A stretch of DNA of 64,000 nucleotides from Zygnema cylindricum (Eukaryota > Streptophyta > Zygnematophyceae > Zygnematales > Zygnemataceae): positions 55,406 through 119,405 of the forward strand of contig JBBHKE010000214.1 in the NCBI GenBank assembly GCA_037447655.1, written 5' to 3'. How positions within the stretch are numbered: position 1 is the first letter of the stretch; every line of letters starts with the position of its first letter. The notes below the pieces were generated by a model. The model saw only the letters and a list, made by a program, of their open reading frames with translations. It was not told the origin of the DNA and made no database searches. The position numbers were made by a program, and so were the translations under genes. Shown here piece by piece: positions 12,045 to 21,561 of this stretch.

Positions 12045-12931
12045 ATGGACATGGCTGAATATAAAGAAAATGATGTTCTCTACTCCAGTGTCCAATCTGA
12101 CAATGAGTTGTGGCATAAAAAATTAGGACATATAAATTATGATAGTCTTAAGAAAATGGTGAATTTGGGAAAAATCGAGGGAGTTTCTCTTAGTTATCAT
12201 CCTATAAAATCATGTGATGGTTGTTATTTGGCAAGATTCACAAATTACCATTTCCACAGGAAACAGACCACAGATCGGAGAAAGTTCTGTAGCTAATACA
12301 CTTTGATGTTCTCGGTCCTTCACAAGTGGCTTCAGCTGCAGGCGTCCACTATATGGTTACATTCCCACATGACTACTCGAGGTACACTAAAGTCTACTTC
12401 ATGCAACATAAGAGTGAAGTGTTCACTCACTTCAAACACTAAAAAAGGTGGGCGGAAAAACTTCATGGAGTTCCAATCTTGGCGTTGAGATCGAACAATG
12501 GGGGAGAATACACATCAAAGGAATTCGAATATATTCTCATTCAAAAAGGTATTAGTCACAATCTTACTTTTCCATATACACCGGAACAGAATGGTATTTC
12601 TGAAAGATTAAACAAGACAGTGACAGAGAGTGCTCGGTCCATGCTTGCAGATAAAGGGCTAGATTTGAAATTCTGGGCTGAAGCATTGAATGTGTTGTTT
12701 ATATTAAGAACAAAATTGCTTCTAGATCTGTTAGCACCACACCTTATGAGTCTTGGACATGAGAGAAACTTGATGTTAGCCACTTTAAAATCTTTGGCTG
12801 CAAGTGTTTTTGTTCTACATACTTCACAAGATAGATGGAAAATGGAGGCTAAGGGCTTACCAAGAATTTTTATGGGGTATGATGATAATGCAAAAGGATA
12901 TAAAGTTTTTGTATTTGAAAAAAAAAAGTGA
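12045..12931 (+). pseudogene. copia-1 integrase
   Basis: 12045-12296 carries the GAG-pre-integrase zinc motif (LWHKKLGHINYDSL followed by CDGC). A frameshifted core follows, with LRSNNGGEY and PYTPEQNGISERLNKT at 12479-12931. Copia integrases normally read RSDNGGEY at the second catalytic Asp. Here it is Asn, so the active site is lost as well as the frame. FMGYDDNAKGYKVF near the end marks the conserved C-terminal block. Confidence 0.88.
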
Positions 12932-13463
12932 TTATTTCTACGAATATCCAGATTAAAGATGAACAGGATTCAGTTGACCTTTTAAAATGTCAAATCAGCC
13001 GGCAAATGAAAAGCAAGAATATGTCATTTTTGTCACCATACGCAGCGAGACTACTTTCCACCGGCAAGTGGACACCTCTTCCTTCAGTTCCTCTGGTGCC
13101 TTTACAGGATGCTTCACCACAAGCTACGCCTCAGGTGGAAAGAACTACTAGAGACTATGTACTAGATCAAGTTTACGGTTCACACTAAACAGAAAAATCA
13201 GAAGTTGCCGACGATCTCAGTCTCAGAATTTTCGGGGGGAAAGAGATCTAGCAGCCGTCTACAAGCAAGCTCTCACTTTGATTTTTCTGGAGCTACAGAT
13301 GAGCCTCTTACGATCCAGGAGGGCCTTGTCATCACCTGAGAGAAATCAATTGATCGAGGCGGCAGACGATAAAATGAAGTCTATTAGGGAGGCACAGACA
13401 TGGGAGCTAGTGGATCTTCCTTCGGGTAGGAAAGCCATGGCAACAAATGGGTATTCAAGGTGA
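12932..13463 (+). pseudogene. copia-1 integrase-RT linker
   Basis: Two short frames (12928-13188 and 13278-13463) cover the poorly conserved region between integrase and RT. The second ends with AQTWELVDLPSGRKAM, the usual lead-in to the copia RT. Stops and frame changes separate them. Confidence 0.7.
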
Positions 13464-13700
13464 AGCTGAACCCGGACAACACCATCGAAAGGTATAAGGC
13501 CACACTAGTGGCTAAGGGGTATAACAAAAAATAAGGTATTGACTTTGAGGAAACCTTCTCTTTAGTTGTCAGATTTCCCACTGTCAGAATTTTGCTAAGT
13601 CTAGCAGCTATAGAGAATATGGAAATACAAACCAAATGGATGTTAAAACGGCCTTTTTGCGTGGAGAGTGAGAAGAAAACCATTTATATGAAACAACCTG
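13464..13700 (+). pseudogene. copia-1 reverse transcriptase, 5' part
   Basis: Readable in pieces are the KVKLNPD-type start, VRILLSLAAIE-like and KTAFLRGE-like segments, and the final IYMKQP. The next base is the first base of the nested gypsy insertion. Coding resumes at 26201 with EMYVQKGKEELVCKL, exactly where the related copia-3 RT continues (MRQPEMYAE). Target bases cctg (or acctg) are present at both junctions. Confidence 0.85.
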
Positions 13701-13987
13701 TGTCGAGCGTGCCAGAGAAACACAAGGGAAGGGCCCTAATGCCCGGAATGGCCGGGTCCTCGGCGTCCAGCAAAGAACCCACCAATGCGAATGCTTCCCA
13801 TAATAATGATAATGCCCACTGCTGACCCCATCCCTCCCAACAGGAATGCATGCACAGATACGAGAGGCACAAGGATTGGGAATAGGGATGAGTGCATGGG
13901 GAAGCGAAAAGATCTCCCCTCCCCTTTATTTTCCCTATGAAGCCGGGGAAAGGGGTTGGGTTCTTAGTAATCAGGTCGGTGCTCCAA
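13701..13987 (-). repeat. Gypsy 3' terminal region, possible (partial) LTR
   Basis: It lies between the outer end of the insertion and a purine-rich tract on the minus strand (agaggggggg, near 13988-14000) that fits a polypurine tract. It contains no gene. I could not see it repeated at the other end of the element (25914-26200), so it is not a confirmed LTR. Confidence 0.45.
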
Positions 13988-14002
13988 TTTCCCCCCCTCT
14001 TA
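13988..14002 (-). other. Polypurine tract candidate
   Basis: The minus strand reads aagagggggggaaat just downstream of the last gypsy codon and just before the 3' terminal region. This is the expected place for the plus-strand primer of reverse transcription. Confidence 0.5.
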
Positions 14003-14030
14003 GTCAATCGTGACTAAGAAAAAGAAACAG

Positions 14031-14695
14031 TTACCCGCCCAATTCACAGTTCCCGCAGAACCATGGACTGGGGGATGGAGGGTGTGGTTCCCATGAGGAG
14101 GGTAGACAAGCTGGATGCCAGTACTGCCCGCACTGATGGCAGACTAAGATTTCGTGCTGCTGGGAGGACAAGTTGCAGGATGATGAACAGGAAGGAGGAT
14201 CTGCAAAGTAAGTCAAATGGAAAGTGGGGTCGTCTTCTAATCCTCGGAGGTGACAAGGGGCCACATTGATTTGATTCTCTTTAATTCTTCGCCCATCTTT
14301 CCCCTCCAAAGTCAGAACTCCCTTATTTGAAACTTCCACCACTTTTAAGATTACCCGCCCGGCAGAAATGTCAAGCGTGTCCTTTTTCTGTTGCATGCGA
14401 TACACAAAGTCTCCCGGCATAAATCGTCGCTGTCGGGGCACATAATCTCCGCTCCGGCGATGGGAATACCACAATTGATCCCGGTGTTGTGCCGCCTGTA
14501 AATTCCCCATGGCGAGAGGCATCTCCCGGTGGAAAATTTTGGCACAGTCAGCGATCAGTTTTTCGACAGTTCCCTTGTCATCCATTGCCAGAGGACCACC
14601 GCTTGGGCAGAGGCAGCCCTGGGCAGAATAGGATGCCATCCAAATAAAATGAAGTAAGGGTTGTAGGAGTGAAGAGAAGCCTGTCTGCTGAATCA
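14031..14695 (-). CDS. Gypsy integrase C-terminus with PHD finger
   Basis: The open frame 14031-14852 becomes polyprotein-like from about 14640 downward. It contains the integrase C-terminal GPY/F-type block (FMPGDFVYRMQQKKD, then GRVILKVVEVSNKGVLTLEG), a short linker, and a cysteine-rich end at about 14034-14198. The spacing there is C-x3-C-x11-C-x2-C-x4-H-x2-C-x16-C-x2-C, with a Trp just before the His. This is a C4HC3 PHD finger; such domains usually bind histone H3 tails. In chromoviruses a chromodomain occupies this position and guides integration, so a targeting role is an inference. The protein ends right after the last Cys pair (CELGG). The linkage to integrase upstream is frameshifted. 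Confidence 0.82.
14034..14198 (-). other. PHD finger domain (C4HC3)
   Basis: All eight zinc ligands are present: the SCSSSC pair, CHQC, YWHPAC and WFCGNC. The first pair has three residues between the cysteines instead of the common two. A RING finger would have His/Cys order C3HC4 and a different last spacing, so PHD fits better. Confidence 0.82.
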
Positions 14696-15382
14696 CTATC
14701 CCATGGCAATCCAAGGCACCCTTCTGTCCCACTCTCCAACTGCATATTTTCGTAGTGACCGCTTCACTGTCTGTACGCACCTTTCGGCCAAACCGTCGGC
14801 TTGGGGGTGGTCGCGGCTGGTAAGTCGATGGTCGATGAGGCATTTCTCCCAAAGATTGGTAAATTCTTTGGCGAATTCCGATCCCTCGTCGGTCAGAACC
14901 TCTGCTGGCGCCCCAAACTGTGACAGGACTCTCTGTAGAAAGGTGTCGGAAATGAACTTGGACTCCTTTCGGGGCAGGACCACAAGCTCTATCTATTTTG
15001 AGAAATGTTCAATCATGACCAGAACGAAACGATTCCCACGTCTGCTGGTCAGAAGAGGTCCCAAAAGATCCAAAGACCACCGATAAAACATTCCCATGAT
15101 GGGAAGAGAATGGAGCTCAGTCCCGCCCTTTTTGTCAAAAGCTGCCTTAACTCGATCGCAGGAAGAGCAAGTCTGTACAATTCGGTTGACTTGGGCCCGC
15201 AACCTGTGCCACCAGTAAGATCCTGTAACCAAGGAAGTGGTTCGCTTCTGTCCGAAGTGTCCACATTGTTTATGGAAATTGGTAATCAGAGTTTCTCGAT
15301 CTGAGGGAGGAGGAACCACTCTCCTAGTACCGTCTGTCCATTTCCGGAGGAGCACTCCTCGGTCCCACTCATACGCCGCCAT
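14696..15382 (-). pseudogene. Gypsy integrase, zinc-binding and catalytic core
   Basis: 14993-15382 has the H2C2 zinc motif (HKQCGHFGQKR, then CSSC) and the first core Asp (WSLDLLGPL). An amber TAG at 14993-14995 interrupts the frame inside a segment where gypsy integrases usually have Trp (after MIEHFSK). The same frame continues at 14983 with VLTDEGSEFAKEF (second Asp) and LAERCVQTVKRSL (Glu), so all DDE residues are present. A stop and frame changes near 14650-14700 separate it from the C-terminal domain. The catalytic protein would insert element DNA into the nuclear genome. Confidence 0.9.
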
Positions 15383-15998
15383 CGGGTCTGAACACGGGAT
15401 AATTGAATTCCAGCCAATTGGGGAAGAGGGGATCCCTGCTGAATAGATTGTAGAGCTTCAGAGTCATTCCAAATGTCTTTCCGTCCGGCTCCCATGGGTG
15501 CTTGCCCCTCAACATCTACTGCAAAAGTTGACAATTCCCCCTCAGATGGAAGAAGCCAAATGAAGGCGGAAGATGCTCGAATGAGTCCCAAACTGATTTC
15601 CGGATCCTCGTCGTGCCGAGCCCCGGTGGAATCCAGGGTACAAGGATCGGGGTTTCGGCTCAGTCCGTCGGCATTCCCATGAATTTCCCCTGTCCGGTGG
15701 ACAATGTTGAAATCATATTCCTGCAAGATAAGAACGAATCTGGCGAGTTTGCCGGTCAACTTACTATTTTCCATGATCCACTTCAAGGGTTGGTGATCGG
15801 TCATTAGTGTGAAATGGACCCCGTACAAATAAGGTCTGAAATGCTTGATGGCCCAAACCGCGGCAAGAAGCGTCCCATGATAACTTCTATAATTTCCCTC
15901 AGCTCGGTTATTGCTCCGGCTGGCGTAAGCCGCCATATACTCGGCACCTCCGTCGTCAACTTGAGCCAAAACAGCTCCCAATCCAAACCTGCTCCAAT
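15286..15998 (-). pseudogene. Gypsy RNase H
   Basis: The frame contains GAVLAQVDDGG, YASRSNNRAEGNY, AIKHFRPYLYG, DHQPLKW and the conserved GNADGLSRNP tail, which together identify the gypsy RNase H and connection region. It is joined to the RT frame by a one-base indel near 16000, because the normal Asp-bearing start of RNase H straddles the two frames. A second frame change near 15300-15380 separates it from integrase. Confidence 0.9.
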
Positions 15999-18530
15999 CA
16001 TGTAAAAGAGGAAAGGTCTCTGGTGATCAGGCATCCGGAGCACTGGGTGCTGCTTCAGGGCATCCTTCAAGAACTGGAAAGCGATCTGCTGTTCCTCGGC
16101 CCACTGCCATTCTTGATCTTTCCGTAATAGCTTATTGAGGGGCTGGGCGTGACTACTGAACTCGGGAATAAACCTGCGATAGTAGTTAGCCAGGCCGAGA
16201 AAGGTGCGCAAGGCAGAAATGTCCTGCGGGGGAGGAAGAGCGTCGAGGGCTGCAACCTTCACCATATGGGGACCCAATGTCCCAGGAGTTACCTCATGTC
16301 CGAGGTAAATGATTTTCTGCACCCCAAAAATACCCTTGCCCGGGTGACATTTCAAGCCCGCTGCTTGAAGAGCCCGGAGAACGATCTGGATATGCTCCAG
16401 GTGTTCTTCAAAGGTCTTGGAAAATATTATCACATCGTCGATGTAGCATTTGGCACAATCGATTCCTCGGAGCGCTTCGTCCATGGCCCGTTGGAACTTT
16501 GCTGGTGCATTCTTCAGTCCGAAAGGCATGTAAATCCACTCATAAAGTCTGGATCCGGCCCAGAATGCCGTTCTCTCCCGGTGTTTTGGTTCCATGGCAA
16601 TCTGGTGGAAACCATTCTTCATGTCCAGTGTGGAGAAAATAGTGGCCCCAGCGAGAGAGTCGAATATCTCTTCCGGAGTTGGCATTGGGTACCGGTCAGG
16701 AATGGTGGCCGTGTTCAACATGCGGTAGTCCCCACACATTCGGAAGTCCACAGTTTTCCCGGATGAATCCTTCTTAGGAGGGAGAACTGTGGGGGAAGCA
16801 AACCCATGGAGTCCGGTACTTTCCTGAACCAACCCTGCGTCCACCAAAGTTTGAACCTTTTCAGTAATAAACTCTTTCTCCTTGAAGCTGAGAGGATATT
16901 GTTTCTGCCAAACCGTTGCGGTTTCGTCGATCAAATCTATCCGAAAGGGGGTTCCTTTGTAGATTCCGACATCTGTTTCGGACCATGAGAAAACCTGAGC
17001 GTTTCTAGCCAAGAGTTCTGTTAGCTGTTCTTTCTGCTGAGGGTCCAGCTGCTCCCCCAGAGTCCAGTCCATTTTCCCCGGCTCAACCGCAGCCCAAGCT
17101 TCCGGTGGTTTCCCCCAGAGGTTGATGTCGAATTCTAGCCCAACCTGTGGATCTGTCTCTATTCCTCCAGATAATACTTTACTGCTGACAACTCCCGCTA
17201 AGTTATCTCCTTCTGAGCTCCTGTTCCCCCCCACTGAAGGAACTCTCTGGTGTAGAATTTTTCTCTTTTCTCTCCCCCCCTCAAGCTGCAAAGTTGCTTG
17301 CATGGACAGTAACTGTGGAGCTTGAAGGTAATTTTTGCGCGAATCTGGAGCGCGGATACTGGAATAGGCAAGAGCATGCTTTACAACCCATGTAATGGCA
17401 TTTAAATCCATGCTTTGCCCTATGAGGCTGCACCTCTGTTGGTCTGAAATACCTGGTGCTGCCGTTGTCTCCGGTTGAAATCCCATTGCCTGTTCTCGTT
17501 CCGATATTGTTGGTGTTGTCCAAAGTCTTTCCTTGCTGTCAAAAATCATTCCAGCCGCCCCTTTCCGGTAGGCGTGACTGTGAGGAAAAGATACCAACGT
17601 GGGGAGTGCTCGACGTGGGTATCCGGGGATATTGCATTGGAAGAAAGGTGTACGATCCGGCTTCGTTACAGGTGTCGCTTTTCTCCCTTTTCCAAGTATT
17701 TGTTGTACTGAAATCTGGGGGTCGGGGGTTTGTGTCTCCAACAGTTGTCGGAGGACTGGAAGAGGGATCATATTGGTCCAATATGCCCGGAGTCTGTGCG
17801 CTCGAGATCCCATTTGAGCCGCGTCAAAAACCAAGGGAGCTCCCAGGATACGTGTTACCTGCTTCCAACTTTCTGCAACCTGCTTTCTTTTATCATCTCC
17901 CGGGTGGACATTCTCCAGAATGTACCCCACTGGTGTGTCATGGAGTTGCTGAATCCATGATATCAATGTAATCATCTGATAGAAGGTTCCACTTCGGTGA
18001 TCCTGATGCCCTTTTCCTCGTGTTCCTAGAGAGTATCCCTGACAAGGCCATCCCGCCACAACCATATCTACTCTTCCCAGACTAGCCAAATGAGGTGCCA
18101 TTATATTATCCACATTCTGGGGAATACTCCGGTGAGCTTTGGAAATGGAAGACACTAGAAGTTGTTGAGGATATAAGCGGTGCAGCTGATGTAGGCGGTA
18201 TTCGCTGACAGCTCGCGCTTCCGGTGAAATTTCCACTGCCGTGTAGGACTCCACTCGATACCCTGCCTTTAAAACTGCCTCCAAATCAGAACTGATTCCT
18301 GAAAATAAAGATAAAATCCGAAGTCCGGAGTCGGGGACTGTCAATGACACCACTTGTCGATTGAAGTCTTCGCTCCCAGTCTGGTTTTTGAAAACATCTG
18401 ACTGTATCGTCGAATCTGTTTTCGGTAATAGTAAGGCCGAGAATGTTTGATCCACTCCCCGCCGGAGTTTCGCCACCTGCAATAATCTGTCTGTGTATTC
18501 TTTTTCCCACCGCTTGGAAATCGGGAATTG
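15804..18530 (-). CDS. Cytosine DNA methyltransferase-reverse transcriptase polyprotein segment
   Basis: One uninterrupted frame of about 900 codons runs from just after an amber TAG (18531-18533) to 15804, with meaningful sequence ending at a frameshift near 16000. Counting from codon 18480-18482, the C5-cytosine methyltransferase covers about residues 52-375. It has motif I LSLFSGISS (58-65), motif IV AGWPCQGYS with catalytic Cys 147, motif VI ENV (190-192), motif VIII RAHRLRAYW (227-235), motif IX TTPTISEREQAMGF and motif X SLIGQSMDLNA. Motifs are in linear order, so it is not a permuted DRM-type enzyme. After a 130-residue linker, gypsy RT follows with PVGLDF-type start, FSTLDMKNGFHQI, MPFGLKNAPAKFQ and CYIDDVIIFS (679-688). 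The upstream protease is in the same frame. Confidence 0.93.
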   Translation of the reverse strand, partial: QFPISKRWEKEYTDRLLQVAKLRRGVDQTFSALLLPKTDSTIQSDVFKNQTGSEDFNRQVVSLTVPDSGLRILSLFSGISSDLEAVLKAGYRVESYTAVEISPEARAVSEYRLHQLHRLYPQQLLVSSISKAHRSIPQNVDNIMAPHLASLGRVDMVVAGWPCQGYSLGTRGKGHQDHRSGTFYQMITLISWIQQLHDTPVGYILENVHPGDDKRKQVAESWKQVTRILGAPLVFDAAQMGSRAHRLRAYWTNMIPLPVLRQLLETQTPDPQISVQQILGKGRKATPVTKPDRTPFFQCNIPGYPRRALPTLVSFPHSHAYRKGAAGMIFDSKERLWTTPTISEREQAMGFQPETTAAPGISDQQRCSLIGQSMDLNAITWVVKHALAYSSIRAPDSRKNYLQAPQLLSMQATLQLEGGREKRKILHQRVPSVGGNRSSEGDNLAGVVSSKVLSGGIETDPQVGLEFDINLWGKPPEAWAAVEPGKMDWTLGEQLDPQQKEQLTELLARNAQVFSWSETDVGIYKGTPFRIDLIDETATVWQKQYPLSFKEKEFITEKVQTLVDAGLVQESTGLHGFASPTVLPPKKDSSGKTVDFRMCGDYRMLNTATIPDRYPMPTPEEIFDSLAGATIFSTLDMKNGFHQIAMEPKHRERTAFWAGSRLYEWIYMPFGLKNAPAKFQRAMDEALRGIDCAKCYIDDVIIFSKTFEEHLEHIQIVLRALQAAGLKCHPGKGIFGVQKIIYLGHEVTPGTLGPHMVKVAALDALPPPQDISALRTFLGLANYYRRFIPEFSSHAQPLNKLLRKDQEWQWAEEQQIAFQFLKDALKQHPVLRMPDHQRPFLFYMIGAGLDWELFWLKLTTEVPSIWRLTPAGAITELREIIEVIMGRFLPRFGPSSISDLICTGSISH
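16248..16910 (-). other. Gypsy reverse transcriptase catalytic domain
   Basis: Fingers, palm and thumb blocks are present in order: FASPTVLPPKK, GDYRMLN, FSTLDMKNGF (first Asp), MPFGLKNAP, YIDD (residues 680-683) and GLKCHPGKG, followed by YLGHEV and the LRTFLGLANYYRRFI connection. No active-site change is visible. Confidence 0.95.
17358..18329 (-). other. C5-cytosine methyltransferase domain
   Basis: The catalytic fold is complete, with the SAM-binding FSGI loop, the nucleophile in PCQ, the ENV glutamate that protonates cytosine, a target-recognition stretch between motifs VIII and IX, and a closing GQSMDLNAITWVV helix. The AHRLRAYWTN phrase recalls Dnmt3-type enzymes, but assignment to a family needs a tree. 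Retrotransposon-borne cytosine methyltransferases have been reported in charophytes and dinoflagellates (de Mendoza and colleagues, 2018). Confidence 0.93.
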
Positions 18531-19276
18531 CTAGATGTCTTCGGCAATATCTGTGGAACTGTCAAACAGCTCCGCCGGAGAGGTTGTAGAATACACGGGG
18601 TAACAGCCAGACACCGGAACATTGGTCTTTCCCCGGTTCCATAAATCCAAAGGAACCACAACTTTGGTTCCTTCGGGATTTCCTGGGTCCCGAACTGTAC
18701 ATTGCTCCTTCCAAACACTCAAACTCATATTCATGCGGGTCCAAGTTGTCATTCCCAACAGAATTTCAAACTGATTCCCTTCTACCACTAAGAAAATAAG
18801 TCCAATTTTCACCTTTTGTCCCTCATCATCTGAGAATTCAATGTCCATGGCTTTGATGATCCCATGGACTGGCTGTTTTCGCTGCTGACTGTGCTCAAGC
18901 AGATGTTACTCGGGCAGATCTGGGGTCCGAGTTCTTCCGGCATTTTTTGCAATGCAGAAGTAGTTATGAGGTTGGGAAGGGCTTCCGTATCCACCACAGC
19001 GTCCTAATACCCGCCGTACCCATTCAGTTTTAAATTCCCGGTCCGGTTTAGAATGAGTGCCACGGAAAAAGTTTTGTAGTCCCTATCCGCCATAGGGGTC
19101 TTAGGATCTGAAGACAAGTATACCGCCGTGGGTGGTGTCACCCTGTCGACTTTGTCTTTTCCATAATGGATCTCTTCTCCCAAGGCCTGAATGAGGATCT
19201 CTTCGGGCAGATTATGGGAGGAAGCAAGGGTCTTGACATGGGTCAAGGCATAAGGCATCAAATGCCGGACCAGCAT
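18531..19276 (-). pseudogene. Gypsy aspartic protease
   Basis: Three frames overlap here. 19004-19276 ends in a KTFSVALILNRTGNLKLNG segment. 18809-18997 has VDTEALPNLI, matching the protease active site with Glu in place of the flap-side Gly (DTG to DTE). 18531-18848 has FLVVEGNQFEILLGMTTW, the second conserved hydrophobic-Gly block. A frameshift lies near 18905. The last frame ends in an amber TAG at 18531-18533 and continues in frame into the methyltransferase. A single-base G-to-A change explains the Glu, so this copy's protease is probably inactive. Confidence 0.75.
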
Positions 19277-20366
19277 AAAAGCAGGCTTGGAGGAATGGAG
19301 CGGAGCTTATGGGGAGGATGTCGGCGAATTTTGTTCCTGACCGGTTCTATCTCTTCGTTGCCATCAGTTTCAGAACCGGAATCGGGTACGGGTGGAGTTT
19401 TTGGTGCATCTTCGTCCGGGCGTTCGGCCATAAACCGTTCAAACCAATCCTGTGTACTTTGGTTGTCCTCTTCCAGTGATTTTGTCTCCTGCTGCAGTTT
19501 CTCTTTCTTGTAATTTTCGAAACCGGGAGGCAGTCTAGGTTGAGGAGGAAGAGGAGGGGGTTGAGTGGGCTTGATCCCAAGGCCTATGTCACTGTTCAGA
19601 ATGACTGCCCTGGGCGTGAAAGACAACGGCCCGGTGGCCTTCCGGTTGTGGTCCTTTTGGCCCATTTTCCGCCGGTCTCTCCTTTGATCCGAGGTTGAGG
19701 AGCGGAGTTGTCTACGACCATCTCCCACTCCAACATTCCATGCTCCGTGCAGGAAACTGTTTGCATGGTGGGCATTTGGGGGTTCCAAATCCCAGCCCAT
19801 CAAATCATCGTCATTAACACCCGATTTGCTTTGAAGCTCAAGCTCCGCTAGCTTTTGTAGTAACTCTTGCTTCTGTCTTTGAAGTCATTGCGCTCCCGTA
19901 AGAGGAGCAGGCCGGTAAGTCGACCCCAAACGAGGTGCAGCGAATTCGGCAGCCATGGCAGCCATCTGCTGACTCTGCTGTTGGATTATTATCTCTGGGG
20001 TAAGTCTTGCGGGAGCACTCGTTAATGGTTCTGGCGTCACTGGTGTAGGCAGCACTGGGCGCTCCCAAGGATAAAGGAGTTGTAGGGGAAGAGGGTTAAC
20101 GGCAGTCTCTCCTCCTCCCGTGAACAAAGCGAATTGCATCATTTCCTTAGGTATCCCGTTCTTCTGAAAACATTGTCCCTCCTTGTGCCTTATAAAACCA
20201 CAGGCTTCGCATTTGTGACCTCAGTGGTATACTTGCTTTGAATCTCGTTGGAGATCTGAGCATCGTCAAACTTTGGCAGTTTGATTTGCCACAGTTGGGA
20301 CTGGGACATTTTCGAAGGTTCGCTCCGGGGAGTGGGTAGGTAATTGTTCTTTGGTGTTCTCTCCCC
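19277..20366 (-). pseudogene. Gypsy gag C-terminal part with zinc knuckle 2
   Basis: Near 20172-20222 the minus strand encodes a C-x2-C-x4-H-x4-C knuckle (CEACGFIRHKEGQC). A Gln/Pro-rich linker follows at 19885-20142, then a charged, proline-rich stretch with a run of PPLPPQPRLPPGF near 19540-19803. Frames change several times. This is the nucleocapsid-to-protease linker of gag. Confidence 0.7.
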
Positions 20367-21561
20367 TGTTGGAATTCAAGTATTTTGTAGGTCTAGAGAT
20401 TGCAAAATAAAAAGCAAAATAGTAGATATTGACAGCCTGCCTCTAACTCCTCCTCAAGTCCCCACACTTGTCGCAGTCACTGAAGACTGGAGGAGGAGTT
20501 AGCCATGGCTGTCTGTGCTGTCTAGAGGGAGACAGACAGTTGTTTTATAGGGGGTTTTTTCTCTAAAAGGTAGTTTTGACACAGTCAGGATTTGATCCTG
20601 GTGCCTGCCATTTGTCAAAACCGCAATAGCCGGTAGTCTTATCCAAATAGTCTAAATTGTATTTGATATTACTGGGTATGATATTTATTTAAATAGTTAC
20701 AATAAGACTAATTCATTTAACTAGAACTATATGCATACTGCATAGAAACAGTTGTGTAAAGTACGACGTACGATACGGATACGAAATAAATACCGCGCAG
20801 TTTGTTTGACGCCGGAAAGAATACCGCGCAGGTATTTATGACGGCCACGATTGAAATCCAAAATTGATCGGACGACCGCGAAGGATGCCGAGATCGCGGC
20901 GTACGATTTTGGCGGTTTACGATCACCGCCACATTGAGTGATACGTGGTAACACTACATAAGATTACGGCAACTCCAGAGATTACGGGAACATATCCGGA
21001 TATGACACGTGTCGACATTTTGGCCATGTCGTACAATGGCCGTACATAAAGTACACCGGCACCTGTACTGTAGTGTACGACACAGTAATTTGATTGGTGC
21101 GGTACTTCAGTAGATAGAGTTTTAGAGAGGGAATAGGACTTAGATAAATTTTCGGTAGGCAGCTGCCTCTCCCAGAAAGCACTTTGTATAAATGGCAAAC
21201 TTTGGCCAACAATATCTATCAATTTACTTGACCATTTTCAGTGATTTTTTTTGCTGCGGACTCAGAGGAGTCCAGGCTACACAGGGGTGTAGTCGGTCAG
21301 AGTTTTTGTCTGCCAGGGTGGCTGCATTTCTAAGGCAAAGTCAAAGTAGGTGAATGTGTCCAAATCTCATATTCTAACTTTGGATTCTGTGGTGGAACTG
21401 AGCACACAGAAAGTGTTATTTCACAGGGGTGAATCTATATTGGGGTTTTGACTATCAAGGGGTCAGTCACTTGGTTATATATCAACTTGGAGTCGGCACT
21501 ATCTAGATTAGCTTCTTTTGGACTGCATACTCTGAGGGCCAATGTAGGTATCAGAGTTTCA
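20367..21561 (+). repeat. Solo LTR, family L, inserted in gypsy gag
   Basis: It starts tgttggaattcaag, ends tcagagtttca, is 1195 bases long and lies opposite to the host element. C-rich flanks (tcccc on the left, ccccc on the right) are compatible with a 4-5-bp target duplication. It splits the two zinc knuckles of the host gag, which otherwise would be about 250 bases apart. Similarity to 36938-37972 runs along the whole length, with about 70 percent identity by eye. It carries the antisense tRNA-like module at about 20575-20660. Confidence 0.8.
20575..20660 (-). other. tRNA-like module in solo LTR
   Basis: On the minus strand a tagactatttggataaga phrase stands in the A-box place and aggatcaaatcctgac in the B-box place. 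It is the same module as at 6135-6232 and 37141-37205. Confidence 0.4.

Noticed and set aside
16149-16766. 205-codon plus-strand frame
   Set aside because: It is the antisense shadow of the gypsy RT, whose motifs are unambiguous on the minus strand.
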